A DNA stretch of 64,000 nt from Bin18 sp965200355 (GTDB lineage Bacteria; Desulfobacterota; Binatia; Bin18), in assembly GCA_965200355.1 (NCBI GenBank), contig OZ241351.1, positions 3,100,001-3,164,000 of the forward strand. Direction: 5' to 3'. Positions 51,929-61,500 of the stretch are shown one piece after another. Both the position numbers and the translations under genes were made by a program. Numbering within the stretch: the stretch's first letter is position 1; each line of letters starts with the position of its first letter. The notes below the pieces were generated by a model. That model saw only the letters and a program-made list of their open reading frames with translations, was not told the DNA's origin and ran no database searches.

Positions 51929-53431
51929 ATGTTCAAACGTGTACTGATCGCAAATCGGGGAGAAATCGCCGTTCGAGTCATTCGCGCCTGCCGCGAACTC
52001 GGCATCGAGACCGTTGCCGTCTACTCAGACGCTGACCGTTCTGCCCTGCACGTCCAATACGCTGACCAGGCCTATCCGATTGGCCCGGCCCCGTCCTCGG
52101 AGAGCTATCTTGTTATTGAGAAAATCCTCGACGTGGCCAAGCGTAGCGGCGTGGATGCGATTCACCCAGGGTACGGCTTTCTGTCTGAACGCGCGCCGTT
52201 TTCCCGAGCGTGTCATGAGGCCGGCATTACCTTTATCGGACCGCAGCCCGAGGCGATTGAGCAGATGGGCGATAAGGTCACGGCGCGGGCCATTATGCAA
52301 GCCGCAAACGTCCCGGTGGTGCCCGGCACCGATGTGTTGGGTGACGGGGACGATGTGATTGCCGCCGCGGAGAAAATAGGCTTTCCCGTCATGTTCAAAG
52401 CCTCAGCCGGTGGCGGCGGCAAGGGCATGCGGCTGGTCGAAAAAAAAGAAGAGGTGCTCTCCGCCCTGCGCGGGGTGCGCTCTGAGGCGAAATCGTCGTT
52501 TGGCGATGACCGCATGTATATGGAGAAATTTGTCGAAAAACCGCGCCACGTTGAGGTCCAGGTGTTGGGCGATACGCACGGCAATATCATTCACTTATAC
52601 GAACGCGAATGCTCCTTGCAACGTCGGCACCAAAAGGTCATTGAGGAGTCCCCCTCAACGGCCATTAGTCAAGACGTCCGCGAACAGATGGGGAAAGTTG
52701 CGGTTGAGGCGGCCAGGGCCGTGGATTATGTCGGGGCCGGAACCGTAGAGTTTTTGGTCGATGCCCAGCAGAACTTCTACTTTCTGGAGATGAATACCCG
52801 CATCCAGGTTGAGCATCCGATTACCGAACTCGTCACAGGAGTAGACCTGGTCAAAGCCCAGATTGAGATTGCGACTGGAGCCCCCCTGACCATACAACAA
52901 GCCGGGGTCCAACAGCGCGGCTGGGCAGTCGAATGTCGCATTTATGCCGAGGACCCAGCGCGAGATTTCTTCCCGTCCCCTGGGAAAATACAAATTTTGC
53001 GCACGCCTGGTGGCTATGGCATCCGCGATGACAGCGGCGTGTATGAAGGCTGGGAAGTCCCGATCCATTACGACCCCATGATCTCCAAGCTGTGTACCTA
53101 TGGTCGTACCCGAGATGAAGCCATCCAACGCATGTTGCGGGCGCTCCAGGAATACACCGTCGAAGGGATTATCACCAATATCCCTTTTCACCGTTGGGCG
53201 CTGACCCATCCCCGCTTTGTGTCAGGCGACTTGGATACGGGCTTTATCCCTCAAGAGTATACAGGGTTACCGGAAGAAGACCATCTGCGGCATGAAGTCA
53301 TTCTGGCCGCGGCGGCCCTGGCCGCCTATCACAAGGACAAGACCCTCGCCAAGTCGGTCTCCAGCTCGCAGGGAAGTCCTGGAAGCGTCTCAGCTTGGCG
53401 TACTACTGGCTGGCGCGAAGGCGTCCGTTAG
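51929..53431 (+). CDS. Biotin carboxylase subunit of acyl-CoA carboxylase
   Basis: ATP-grasp enzyme of 500 residues that carboxylates biotin. Clear: N-terminal LIANRGEIAVRVIRACRELG, HPGYGFLSE, the FKASAGGGGKGMR glycine-rich loop, and the LEMNTRIQVEHPITE catalytic region near residue 290. The C terminus ends at residue 500 with an unusual tail (GSPGSVSAWRTTGWREGVR). It is longer than the 450-residue AccC but lacks the fused biotin domain of animal-type PccA; that domain is the next gene. AAGGGAGGACC precedes the ATG. Confidence 0.93.
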   Translation: MFKRVLIANRGEIAVRVIRACRELGIETVAVYSDADRSALHVQYADQAYPIGPAPSSESYLVIEKILDVAKRSGVDAIHPGYGFLSERAPFSRACHEAGITFIGPQPEAIEQMGDKVTARAIMQAANVPVVPGTDVLGDGDDVIAAAEKIGFPVMFKASAGGGGKGMRLVEKKEEVLSALRGVRSEAKSSFGDDRMYMEKFVEKPRHVEVQVLGDTHGNIIHLYERECSLQRRHQKVIEESPSTAISQDVREQMGKVAVEAARAVDYVGAGTVEFLVDAQQNFYFLEMNTRIQVEHPITELVTGVDLVKAQIEIATGAPLTIQQAGVQQRGWAVECRIYAEDPARDFFPSPGKIQILRTPGGYGIRDDSGVYEGWEVPIHYDPMISKLCTYGRTRDEAIQRMLRALQEYTVEGIITNIPFHRWALTHPRFVSGDLDTGFIPQEYTGLPEEDHLRHEVILAAAALAAYHKDKTLAKSVSSSQGSPGSVSAWRTTGWREGVR

Positions 53432-53469
53432 CCAACGACAAGCTCTACCCACGCAAGGACCGTATCTCT

Positions 53470-53973
53470 ATGGCCTATAAAGCAACACTCGGCGACCAGA
53501 CCTATACCATCAGCGTCCACGAATTGGAGGAACACCAGTATAAAATCGTCATCGACGATGAGGAGCATATCATCGACGGCCGACGTTTGACCGGCCATAT
53601 GTACTCGCTCATTGTTGAGAATAAGTCCTTTACTGTTGATGTGGCGGAAAAAGACGAGGCGTATACGGTCGCCTATGAGGGCAAAAGCTTTCAGGTCGGG
53701 GTGCTTGATGAACGCAAAGCGCGCCGGGGCGGAGCCGGGGCGAGCCTGGGTGGGGCCGGCGAGAAAGATGTCTGTTCGATGATGCCGGGGAAAGTGGTCG
53801 AGCTCCTGGTTCAGGCAGGCGACTCCGTAGAAAAAGACCAGGGCGTCATCATCATCGAAGCCATGAAAATGGAAAATGAAATCCGGGCTCCCCTCGCCGG
53901 AACAGTCAAAACCGTGCACGTTGAGGCGGGCCAAGCAGTTGAATCTGGAGAACTGCTCATCGAACTTGAATAA
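53470..53973 (+). CDS. Biotin carboxyl carrier protein of acyl-CoA carboxylase
   Basis: 167 residues. The C-terminal biotinyl domain has the attachment motif EAMKMEN with Lys133, preceded by MMPGKVVELLVQAGDSVEK. The N-terminal part (about residues 1-95) is a small mixed domain (KATLGDQTYTISVHELEEH) found in the carriers of separate-subunit acyl-CoA carboxylases. I use ATG 53470, 38 bases after the carboxylase stop; the open frame back to 53395 only reads through the end of that gene. Confidence 0.91.
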   Translation: MAYKATLGDQTYTISVHELEEHQYKIVIDDEEHIIDGRRLTGHMYSLIVENKSFTVDVAEKDEAYTVAYEGKSFQVGVLDERKARRGGAGASLGGAGEKDVCSMMPGKVVELLVQAGDSVEKDQGVIIIEAMKMENEIRAPLAGTVKTVHVEAGQAVESGELLIELE

Positions 53974-54021
53974 ACGTCTCCTAGATGAGTGACTGCTTGC
54001 AGAGCCATAGGATTCGTGAGT

Positions 54022-55689
54022 ATGAGCGAAGCCTTTTCTCCCGCAGACAGGCAGAAGCTTGCCCCTTTTTTCACCAATCTCACGGAATCCATCTTTGGCC
54101 TGAAACTCCCCCAAGAAGTGGCCGGTGCCCTCTTCTCTCGCTACAGCCGGTCGGCAAAAAGCCTGCGTCAAATTTTTCTGGACGAATTTCTTGACCAAGC
54201 GGACTTACAGGGCAGTCTGTTTAGCAACCAAGCTGCTCCAAGTAACGCGAGTCGAGCAATCCAAAAGGCACGCGCCTTCTATGACCGCGTTCTCGTCGGC
54301 TATGGCGACGACTCGGTAGCCCAACTTGGTGGCGCGCACATCGCGTATGAGGGGATTTCAAACGTTGCCGCTAAAATTCTTGAAGATGCCCGGGTCGGCA
54401 TCGCTCCGCTGGAGAAATCTACCCGGTATGTTCGCTTTGATACTCCCGGTCCTGACGGCGACTATCTCTTCTATAAGGAACCGACGCTCATGGGCTCGTC
54501 GCATCAAGCCGCGTATCTCACCTGTATGCGTCACTTGTTCAAGACCTATGCCGCTCAAATCGAACCGATGATCGCCTTTGTGCGAGACAGTCTGCCCATC
54601 GACACTGTTGAGTGGAAACATCCCCAAACGGGCGACCCTCTCACCTATACAGACGCCCAGAAGGACGAAACCCTCAGAAGATGGGCCGAGGGAGCGTATC
54701 GCTCAACCGTCAGAGCACACGCCTGTGACATCCTGCGGTCGTATCTCCCGGCAGCGACGCTGACCAACGTTGGCATTTTCGGGGTCGGCCAGGCGTTTGA
54801 ACACTTGCTCAACAAGCTGTATTCGCTTGACCTGGCTGAGGCCCAGGCCATTGTCAAGCCTATGCACAAAGCCCTGGAGGCACTCATTCCGTCTTTTGTC
54901 AAACGCGCCCAGCCTCATGAATACTTGGTGCAAACAGCGTCGGCTACCCAGACATTGGCGCAGGCACTTCTGGCCGGACAGGCCGTTCAATCGACTCGGG
55001 CGGTCAGTCTCGTCGATTACGACCAAGACGCTGAGGAGCAGGTTCTGGCAGCTATTCTTTATCCGAATGCAGTCCTCCCGCTCAGTCAGGTTCGAGCGGT
55101 TGTGAAAGGTCTGCCTACAGCGCAGCGTGCCCATATTTTTGACGCTTATATTGGACAGCGCCGGCATCGCCGCGACAAACCCGGTCGCGCGCTGGAGAAC
55201 GCCTATTATACGTTCGATATCATTGGGAATCTGGGCATCTACCGAGACCTGCAACGGCACAGAATCCTCACTCAGGAGCGCCAAAATTTCACCACCGCAC
55301 ATGGCTATGACACGCCGCCTGAAATCGAGCAGGCCGGATTTCAGGCACCATTTACGGAGTGCATGGAACGGGCGGCTGCGGTATACGAGCAAATCCGTGC
55401 GGATTTTCCAGCCGAAGCTCAATATGTCGTGCCGTTTGCCTATCGGGTCCGGTGGTATATGAAACTCAACCTGCGCGAGGCCATTCATATCGGTGAACTC
55501 CGCACCTTGCCGCAGGGCCACCCGGACTATCGCTTGATTGTCCAGGAGATGTGGCGGCTCATCGGCGCAGTTCACCCGACCCTCGCCCGGAGCGCGACCT
55601 TCCTCAATTGGCAAACGTATCGCTTAGGTCGCCTCCAGTCCGAAATGCAGACCGAGTACAAAAAGTCTCGGCTTACTCCGGCCACTTGA
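54022..55689 (+). CDS. Tandem ThyX-like protein (FAD-dependent thymidylate synthase family)
   Basis: 555 residues made of two ThyX-like halves, about 1-265 and 290-555, against the usual 220-250 of one ThyX. The N-terminal half has SVAQLGGAHIAYEGISNVAA and ends its signature with STRY (133-136) but has no RHR. The C-terminal half keeps RHR (412-414) and NLREAIHI (Arg485, His489) but lacks the S-x-x-x-x-S-x-R-Y tail, having RILTQERQNF instead. The start at 54022 is favoured over the GTG at 53989. Its function may not be dTMP synthesis. It follows the carboxylase genes by 48 bases. Confidence 0.7.
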   Translation: MSEAFSPADRQKLAPFFTNLTESIFGLKLPQEVAGALFSRYSRSAKSLRQIFLDEFLDQADLQGSLFSNQAAPSNASRAIQKARAFYDRVLVGYGDDSVAQLGGAHIAYEGISNVAAKILEDARVGIAPLEKSTRYVRFDTPGPDGDYLFYKEPTLMGSSHQAAYLTCMRHLFKTYAAQIEPMIAFVRDSLPIDTVEWKHPQTGDPLTYTDAQKDETLRRWAEGAYRSTVRAHACDILRSYLPAATLTNVGIFGVGQAFEHLLNKLYSLDLAEAQAIVKPMHKALEALIPSFVKRAQPHEYLVQTASATQTLAQALLAGQAVQSTRAVSLVDYDQDAEEQVLAAILYPNAVLPLSQVRAVVKGLPTAQRAHIFDAYIGQRRHRRDKPGRALENAYYTFDIIGNLGIYRDLQRHRILTQERQNFTTAHGYDTPPEIEQAGFQAPFTECMERAAAVYEQIRADFPAEAQYVVPFAYRVRWYMKLNLREAIHIGELRTLPQGHPDYRLIVQEMWRLIGAVHPTLARSATFLNWQTYRLGRLQSEMQTEYKKSRLTPAT

Positions 55690-56347
55690 CCTGATGCTCC
55701 TGAGCCATGAAGTTGGTAATGAGCGCCTGATCCAGGAATTTCGCACCATCCGGCCACGAACCCTCGGTAAACTGTGTTGACTTGACCAGCGTATCCCACG
55801 CGGCCAAGTCTTCGACCCAGAGCTGGGCCACCCCGTCCCATTTCGGCTCGGCATAGCGATACGCCGCGTCGATGGTATGGCACTGCACATAGCGCTGGAG
55901 TCCCGGCAGCGCACACACGATTGGGCCGTGAACCTCAATCCAGTATTGCCGAAAGTCTGCCAGGCTCATCCCTGGCTTGCGTTTGAGATGAAAAATACCC
56001 TTCACCTGCTGTGGGGTTTGCGGACCGTCCTTGATGATATGGTCTTGTGTCACCAGCCATTCCACCCGGTTCATATCAATGAAATTGGGTTCGTCGGCCA
56101 GCGCACCATTCACATATTCGGCACTTGTACGCAAAGCGTCCACTGCCGCCTGGTCCTCAATCCACGCTTCCGCCGCCCCATCATAGGGAGAGTTCGTTCC
56201 CGCTAACGGGATACGGTGACTCTGCTCGTAGCGCCACGTCTGAGCGATACGCGCGGCAATCGGTCCGTGGGTGTCCTTCCAATAGCGATGAAACTCCTCA
56301 TCGCTCAAAGAGGGCTTTCTGGTAATAAAATAGAGCAGATGCAGCAT
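55673..56347 (-). CDS. Tandem EthD-domain protein
   Basis: 224 residues consisting of two ferredoxin-fold EthD units, about residues 1-105 and 115-224. The first begins LLYFITRKPSLSDEEFHRYWKDTHGP and the second KGIFHLKRKPGMSLADFRQYWIEVHGP, an obvious internal duplication with the motif FxxYWxxxHGP. EthD proteins are small alpha+beta-barrel dimers, some required for ether degradation, most of unknown role. AAGGAGGAG lies ahead of the ATG. Its 3' end overlaps that of the convergent ThyX-like gene by 17 bases. Confidence 0.85.
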   Translation of the reverse strand: MLHLLYFITRKPSLSDEEFHRYWKDTHGPIAARIAQTWRYEQSHRIPLAGTNSPYDGAAEAWIEDQAAVDALRTSAEYVNGALADEPNFIDMNRVEWLVTQDHIIKDGPQTPQQVKGIFHLKRKPGMSLADFRQYWIEVHGPIVCALPGLQRYVQCHTIDAAYRYAEPKWDGVAQLWVEDLAAWDTLVKSTQFTEGSWPDGAKFLDQALITNFMAQEHQVKWPE

Positions 56348-56440
56348 ATTTTCTCCTCCTTGTGATCAGTCCCGGTCTTGTATCCTTTTGGGACAACCTG
56401 AACACACGTTTTGACAGACGTGGGGCGGGCGTCCCCTCGC

Positions 56441-57013
56441 CTACGTCATGGGTAACTCCTCTTCCTGCTTATTAAACCATCTAACCGCGCGCGATAAATA
56501 CTGTAACCCCGAGACCGTGACGGTGGCGCCGGCCAGAATCTCGCTGGTATTCCGCAGGAGTGGGATTTGCCACTCGGCATTATGCAGGGCGACCAGGGTC
56601 ATAATGACTGTCAATAACTGGAAAAAAGTGCTGGCTTTTCCAATGAGCGTCGGGCGGACTTCGATGGCATGGCCCGTCACAAAAAACAGCACACTATAGC
56701 CGATCAGAATAATCACGTCCCGCATGATCACCAGGACCGCCAGCCAGCGCGGAATATCCCCTAAAAAGGCGAGAATGACAAAGGAACTCACCAGGAGCAG
56801 TTTATCTGCCAGAGGATCAATGAACGCGCCGAGTGTCGTCCGTGCGTCCAGCCAGCGCGCCAGCAAACCATCGAGAGAGTCGGTAATGCCGGCCAGAATA
56901 AAGACGAGCAGCGCTTCGGTGTACCGCTCGTCCACCAGCAGGATCACAAAGACCGGAATCGCCCCTATGCGTAATAGGGTAATCAGGTTGGGAAGATTGA
57001 GTACGGAGAACAC
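56441..57013 (-). CDS. pgsA: CDP-diacylglycerol--glycerol-3-phosphate 3-phosphatidyltransferase PgsA
   Basis: Membrane enzyme of 190 residues for phosphatidylglycerol synthesis, using the product of CdsA. The CDP-alcohol phosphotransferase motif DSLDGLLARWLDARTTLGAF with the following IDPLADK (pattern D-x2-DG-x2-AR-x8-G-x3-D-x3-D) is complete near residues 45-68. About five hydrophobic segments. The start is a GTG at 57013 with a weak ribosome site. It lies 29 bases downstream of hflX and reads towards the EthD gene. Confidence 0.93.
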   Translation of the reverse strand: MFSVLNLPNLITLLRIGAIPVFVILLVDERYTEALLVFILAGITDSLDGLLARWLDARTTLGAFIDPLADKLLLVSSFVILAFLGDIPRWLAVLVIMRDVIILIGYSVLFFVTGHAIEVRPTLIGKASTFFQLLTVIMTLVALHNAEWQIPLLRNTSEILAGATVTVSGLQYLSRAVRWFNKQEEELPMT

Positions 57014-57042
57014 CGGGAATAAATAATCCCCTTCTTTGATGT

Positions 57043-58512
57043 CTAGCCCTTCATACTCTGGCCGGTCTGGGCCAGATATTTCTTGAGTTGGCCGGCCACT
57101 TTGGCCGAGACCCGCGTTGCCACCTGCACACAGGTCTCGGTATACGTTTCTTCTATCACTGTTCCACTACGCCGCAACCAAGCCATGAGAGCGCCACTGT
57201 CCAGCGGCACCTCAATCTCAACGACCTCGTGGTCGCGGCAAGACAGACGGGCGATTTCCTCTACGAGCGGGGCGATACCTATCCCCTGCTTTGCAGAGAT
57301 ACGAAATACCCCATCCCGGCCCTCCTCCCGTCCGTTCGTGGCCTGGGCCAGGGAAGAACCCCACCAGTCATCCCTATCGAATGCGGTATCGGCTTGGACC
57401 TTTTCATCCGTCGTCTGAGTCGGCGCGTCAATTTTATTGAAAACGGTGATGGTCGGGGTATTCTGTACGCCCATGTCTTCGAGCACCCGTTCGGCAATAC
57501 GTTGCTGCTCGGCCCAGAGCGGCTGGGTCGCATCAATCACGTGCAGCAGCACATCCGCGGTTCGGATCTCTTCCAGCGTGCCTTTGAAGGCATCCACGAG
57601 TTGGTGCGGAAGTTTATTGATCAACCCGACCGTGTCAGTCAGGAGAACGGATTGACCATTGGGCAGGTCGAGCCGGCGGCTCGTGGGGTCCAGCGTGGCA
57701 AACAGTTTGTCCTCGACAAAGCCCTCGGCCTGGGTCAGCCGATTCATCAAGGTCGATTTTCCCGCGTTGGTATAGCCGACTAAAGCCACGCACGGAAAGG
57801 GCACCCGGGCCCGTTCCTGTCGGTGCAGGGCGCGGGTGCGTTCGACCTCGCGCAGTTTACGCCGCACGGTCGCAATACGCTCGCGAATGCGGCGGCGGTC
57901 CACCTCAAGCTGCGATTCGCCAGGGCCGCGGGTTCCGACCCCGCCACCCAGGCGTGATAGATGGCTCCACTGGCGGGTAAGACGGGGGCGCAGGTATTCA
58001 AGCTGGGCCAGCTCCACTTGTAATTTCCCTGCTTGACTGTGGGCGCGTTGGGCAAAGATATCAAGGATCAACTGGCTGCGGTCAATGACCTTGCAGCATA
58101 AGGCGCGCTCTAAATTGCGCTGCTGAGCCGGCGACAGGCTCTCGTCAAAGATCACAACCCCGGCCTGAAGGTCCTCCCGGAGTTCATTCACTTCCTCCAT
58201 TTTGCCAGCCCCGATAAACGACGCGGGATGGACCCCTGTCCGCAGATGCTGAAGCGTCTGACCGGCGACCGTCAGACCCGCGGTCTCACTCAGGCGGGCG
58301 AGTTCCTCAATCGATTCGTGCGCTGAGAAGAGCCCAGCCTCCCCGTTTGGTCTCCCAGGGTCAACACCAACAAGAAAAGCGCGCTCCCGCGGCGGGGTGC
58401 GTTCAGATGCGTATCGACGTCGGCGGCCAGCCACAGGAGAGGATTCCTCTTTCTTGCTCGTGCGCCCACTACTGAAACGAGGCCACGCCGCGGTCAAATA
58501 ACTGTTCGACAT
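57043..58512 (-). CDS. hflX: GTPase HflX
   Basis: Ribosome-associated GTPase that splits stalled 70S ribosomes. The N-terminal HflX domain with LRTGVHPASFIGAGKMEEVNE (near residue 90-110), a coiled coil (about 190-225) containing the RQWSHLSRLGGGVGTRGPGE motif, and the G domain with GYTNAGKSTLMN, DTVGLINKLP and NKID are all present. 489 residues from ATG 58512, which overlaps dnaE by 44 bases. A GTG at 58434 with AAGAGGA upstream would avoid that overlap and give 463 residues; which is used is open. Confidence 0.92.
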   Translation of the reverse strand: MSNSYLTAAWPRFSSGRTSKKEESSPVAGRRRRYASERTPPRERAFLVGVDPGRPNGEAGLFSAHESIEELARLSETAGLTVAGQTLQHLRTGVHPASFIGAGKMEEVNELREDLQAGVVIFDESLSPAQQRNLERALCCKVIDRSQLILDIFAQRAHSQAGKLQVELAQLEYLRPRLTRQWSHLSRLGGGVGTRGPGESQLEVDRRRIRERIATVRRKLREVERTRALHRQERARVPFPCVALVGYTNAGKSTLMNRLTQAEGFVEDKLFATLDPTSRRLDLPNGQSVLLTDTVGLINKLPHQLVDAFKGTLEEIRTADVLLHVIDATQPLWAEQQRIAERVLEDMGVQNTPTITVFNKIDAPTQTTDEKVQADTAFDRDDWWGSSLAQATNGREEGRDGVFRISAKQGIGIAPLVEEIARLSCRDHEVVEIEVPLDSGALMAWLRRSGTVIEETYTETCVQVATRVSAKVAGQLKKYLAQTGQSMKG

Positions 58513-61500
58513 CCGTCAGCATCTCCGCAGTCGGCGCAACCTTGAGCTGTTCCGGCAAGGAGATGATTGTTTCAGAGTGGTCCGAATGGAGGACATGCAA
58601 AAACGTCTGGCACTGGCCCTGGTGTTTTGTCAGCACCGTCTTGAGTTCAACGATATCTTCTTTGGTCGTACTGTCCGCCGGCACTTGGATATGGACCTGC
58701 TTGACCTCAGCTTTGGCCACAGAGTCGAGCGGCACAATCTCACTGGCAATAATCTGACACCGCTCTTCGTCGATATCGAGCGCTCCACTCACGAGCACGG
58801 GTTGCTCGGAATGCACTTCCGCTTCATGACGCCGATAGGCTTCTGGCCACACAATCACTTCGACCCCCCCGGCCTTATCCTCCAGCGTATAGGTCGCGTA
58901 ACGGTCGCCCTTTTTATTATTCTTGAGTTTCAGCGACTGCACCACACCGGCGAGTCGGATTTTCTCCTGATGGCTGCGGCCCTTGAGGTCGGCCGTTGTC
59001 AGGGAGGTCACGCCGCGCAGTCGCCCGACATATTTATCCAGCGGGTGACCGGTAATAAAAAAGCCGAGCGTCTCACGTTCTTTATTCAGCTTCTCGATGT
59101 CTGACCATTCTTCGGTCTGGGGCAGCTCGGGCTGGGCCGGGTCCGCTCCACCATGCGCGAATAAGCCCATCTGATTGGCATTGCTGTGACCGCTCGCCTT
59201 CTGGGCGGCCCAGCGCATGACGGCTTCAAGGCCGGCCAGGAGTTGGGCGCGGGGTGTCTGGAATGAATCAAACGCTCCGCATTTAATCAAACTCTCCATC
59301 ACCCGTTTATTCGCTTGCGTACTCTGCACCCGCGTGCAAAAGTCATGGACATCCGTAAAGGGTCCATCCTGACGGGCCTCCTGAATCACTTCAATCGCCT
59401 TCGACCCAACACCCTTCACCCCCCCCAGCCCAAAGCGAATGGTCTGGCCGCGAACGGTAAAATCTTCACCGCTTTCATTCACATCGGGGGGAAGCACCGG
59501 GATATTATGCACCCGGCATTCTGCAATGTTTTTATACGTTTTATTGGTATCACCCATTTCTAGGCTGGTCAGTGCGGCCATGAACTCTTGCGGGAAGTGG
59601 GTTTTCAAATAGGCGGTCTGATAGGAAATCAGGGCATAGGAGGCCGCATGGGATTTATTAAATCCATACGCAGCAAAGGTCTCCATAGCGTCAAAAATTT
59701 CTCCGGCCAATTTATCCTTAATTTTGTTCTCCGACGCGCCTTTCAAGAATTTCGTCCGCTCCGCCTGCATGACTTCTTTTTTCTTTTTCCCCATAGCGCG
59801 GCGCAGATTATCCGCATCGCTCAAGGAGTACCCGGCCAGGGTCTGGGCAATCTGCATGACCTGCTCTTGGTAGATTGTCACGCCGTAGGTTTCTTTGAGC
59901 ACGGGTTCAAGCAGAGGATGGGGATAGGACACGGCTTCCTTACCATGTTTGCGCTTAATAAATTGCTCGGCTGCGCCGCTGTCGAGCGGTCCGGGGCGAA
60001 ACAGCGCAATCACGGCAAAAATATCCTCAAAGCAACTCGGCTTGAGCTGCGTAATCAGCTTGCGAATGCCGCTGCCCTCCATCTGAAACACCCCGACCGT
60101 GTCCCCCCGGGTCAGGGCTCGATAGGTCGGCCGGTCGTCAATTGGAATCGCGCTGAGATCAATGCCAACGTCTCGACTCTCCGCAATCCGCCGTACCACG
60201 TCGTGAATCAGCGTCAGGGTTTTGAGGCCAAGAAAATCGAACTTGATCAGCCCAATGGTATCGACATCCGGGCCAGCATACTGGGTCAGGACATTCTTCT
60301 CTTTGTCAACATAGAGCGGCAGGTGCTCAACCAGAGGGGTCGGCGCAATCACAATCCCAGCGGCATGTTTCGAGGCGTGACGCAATAGTCCTTCGAGTTT
60401 GAGTGAGTGCGTAAAAAGCTTTTGCTCCCGCTCCCCGCGTTCGCGGACCTCGCGCAGGCGTGGTTCCATATCCAGCGCGGTCTCCAGCGGATGATCCTTG
60501 CCTTGTTTGGGGGCCGGATATAGTTTCGCAATGCGGTCGGTTTCCCCGTATGAGAACTCCAGCGCGCGGCCCACGTCCTTAATCGCTTGTTTACCCTTGA
60601 GGGTTCCAAACGTAATGATCTGGGCGACCTTGTCCTCACCATATTTGTCTTTGATATAGTGGATGACCTCGTCCCGCCGCTCATAGCAGAAGTCCACGTC
60701 GATATCGGGCATACTCTTGCGGCCCGGATTCAGAAACCGCTCAAACAGCAACTGGTAGCGGATAGGGTCAATGTCGGTAATTTTGAGCGCATAGGCGACG
60801 AGACTGCCGGCCACCGACCCGCGGCCCGGACCAACTGGAATCCCCTGTGAGCGGGCATAGCCGATGAAGTCAGCCACAATCAGGAAGTAGCCCGGAAAGC
60901 CCATTTCGCCAATGATTTTGAGTTCATAGTCCAGGCGGTTCCGATACGCCTGCTCTTGAGTGCTGTCCCAGTCCTGGGCGGCGCGGAGGGGGGTGAGGCG
61001 TTCTTCCAGGCCGGCGCGGGCCGTCTGTTCTAAACAGTCTTCCAGCGTTCCCCCAAGCGGAACATCGTAATTCGGGAAATAGAAGTTTCCAAACGACAGG
61101 CCGAGATTGCAGCGGTCTGCGATTTCGACCGTATTGGCAATCGCGTCGGGACAATGGGAAAACTCGGCTTCCATTTCCGCCGGGGTTTTGACGTAGAGCT
61201 GGTCGGTCCCAAACCGCCAGCGCTTCTCATCGGACACCGCCTTGGCGCTCTGGACGCACAGTAGCACGTCGTGCGCTTCAGCGTCCTCAGCTTTCAAATA
61301 ATGACAGTCATTGGTGGCAACCAGCGGCAGGGAAAGCTCTCGGGCAAGTTCAATCAGCGCGGGGTTGACCTTTTCCTGTTCCGGCAGATGATTGGCCTGA
61401 ACCTCGACATAAAAACGCTCATCGAAAATCGAGGCGTATTCTTCGGCCGCGGCCCGGGCCCGTTTGCCATCATCCCGCAGCATGGCCCTGGCCAGCTCTC

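Noticed and set aside
53395..53470. Possible frameshift joining the biotin carboxylase and carrier genes into one chain
   Set aside because: The carrier has its own ATG and N-terminal domain, and the carboxylase ends after its conserved region, so two genes are simpler.
54703..55614. 303-codon frame antisense to the ThyX-like gene
   Set aside because: Shadow frame; the sense strand carries the recognisable ThyX-like motifs.
59588..60388. 266-codon frame antisense to dnaE
   Set aside because: Shadow of the polymerase coding sequence; no family resemblance.
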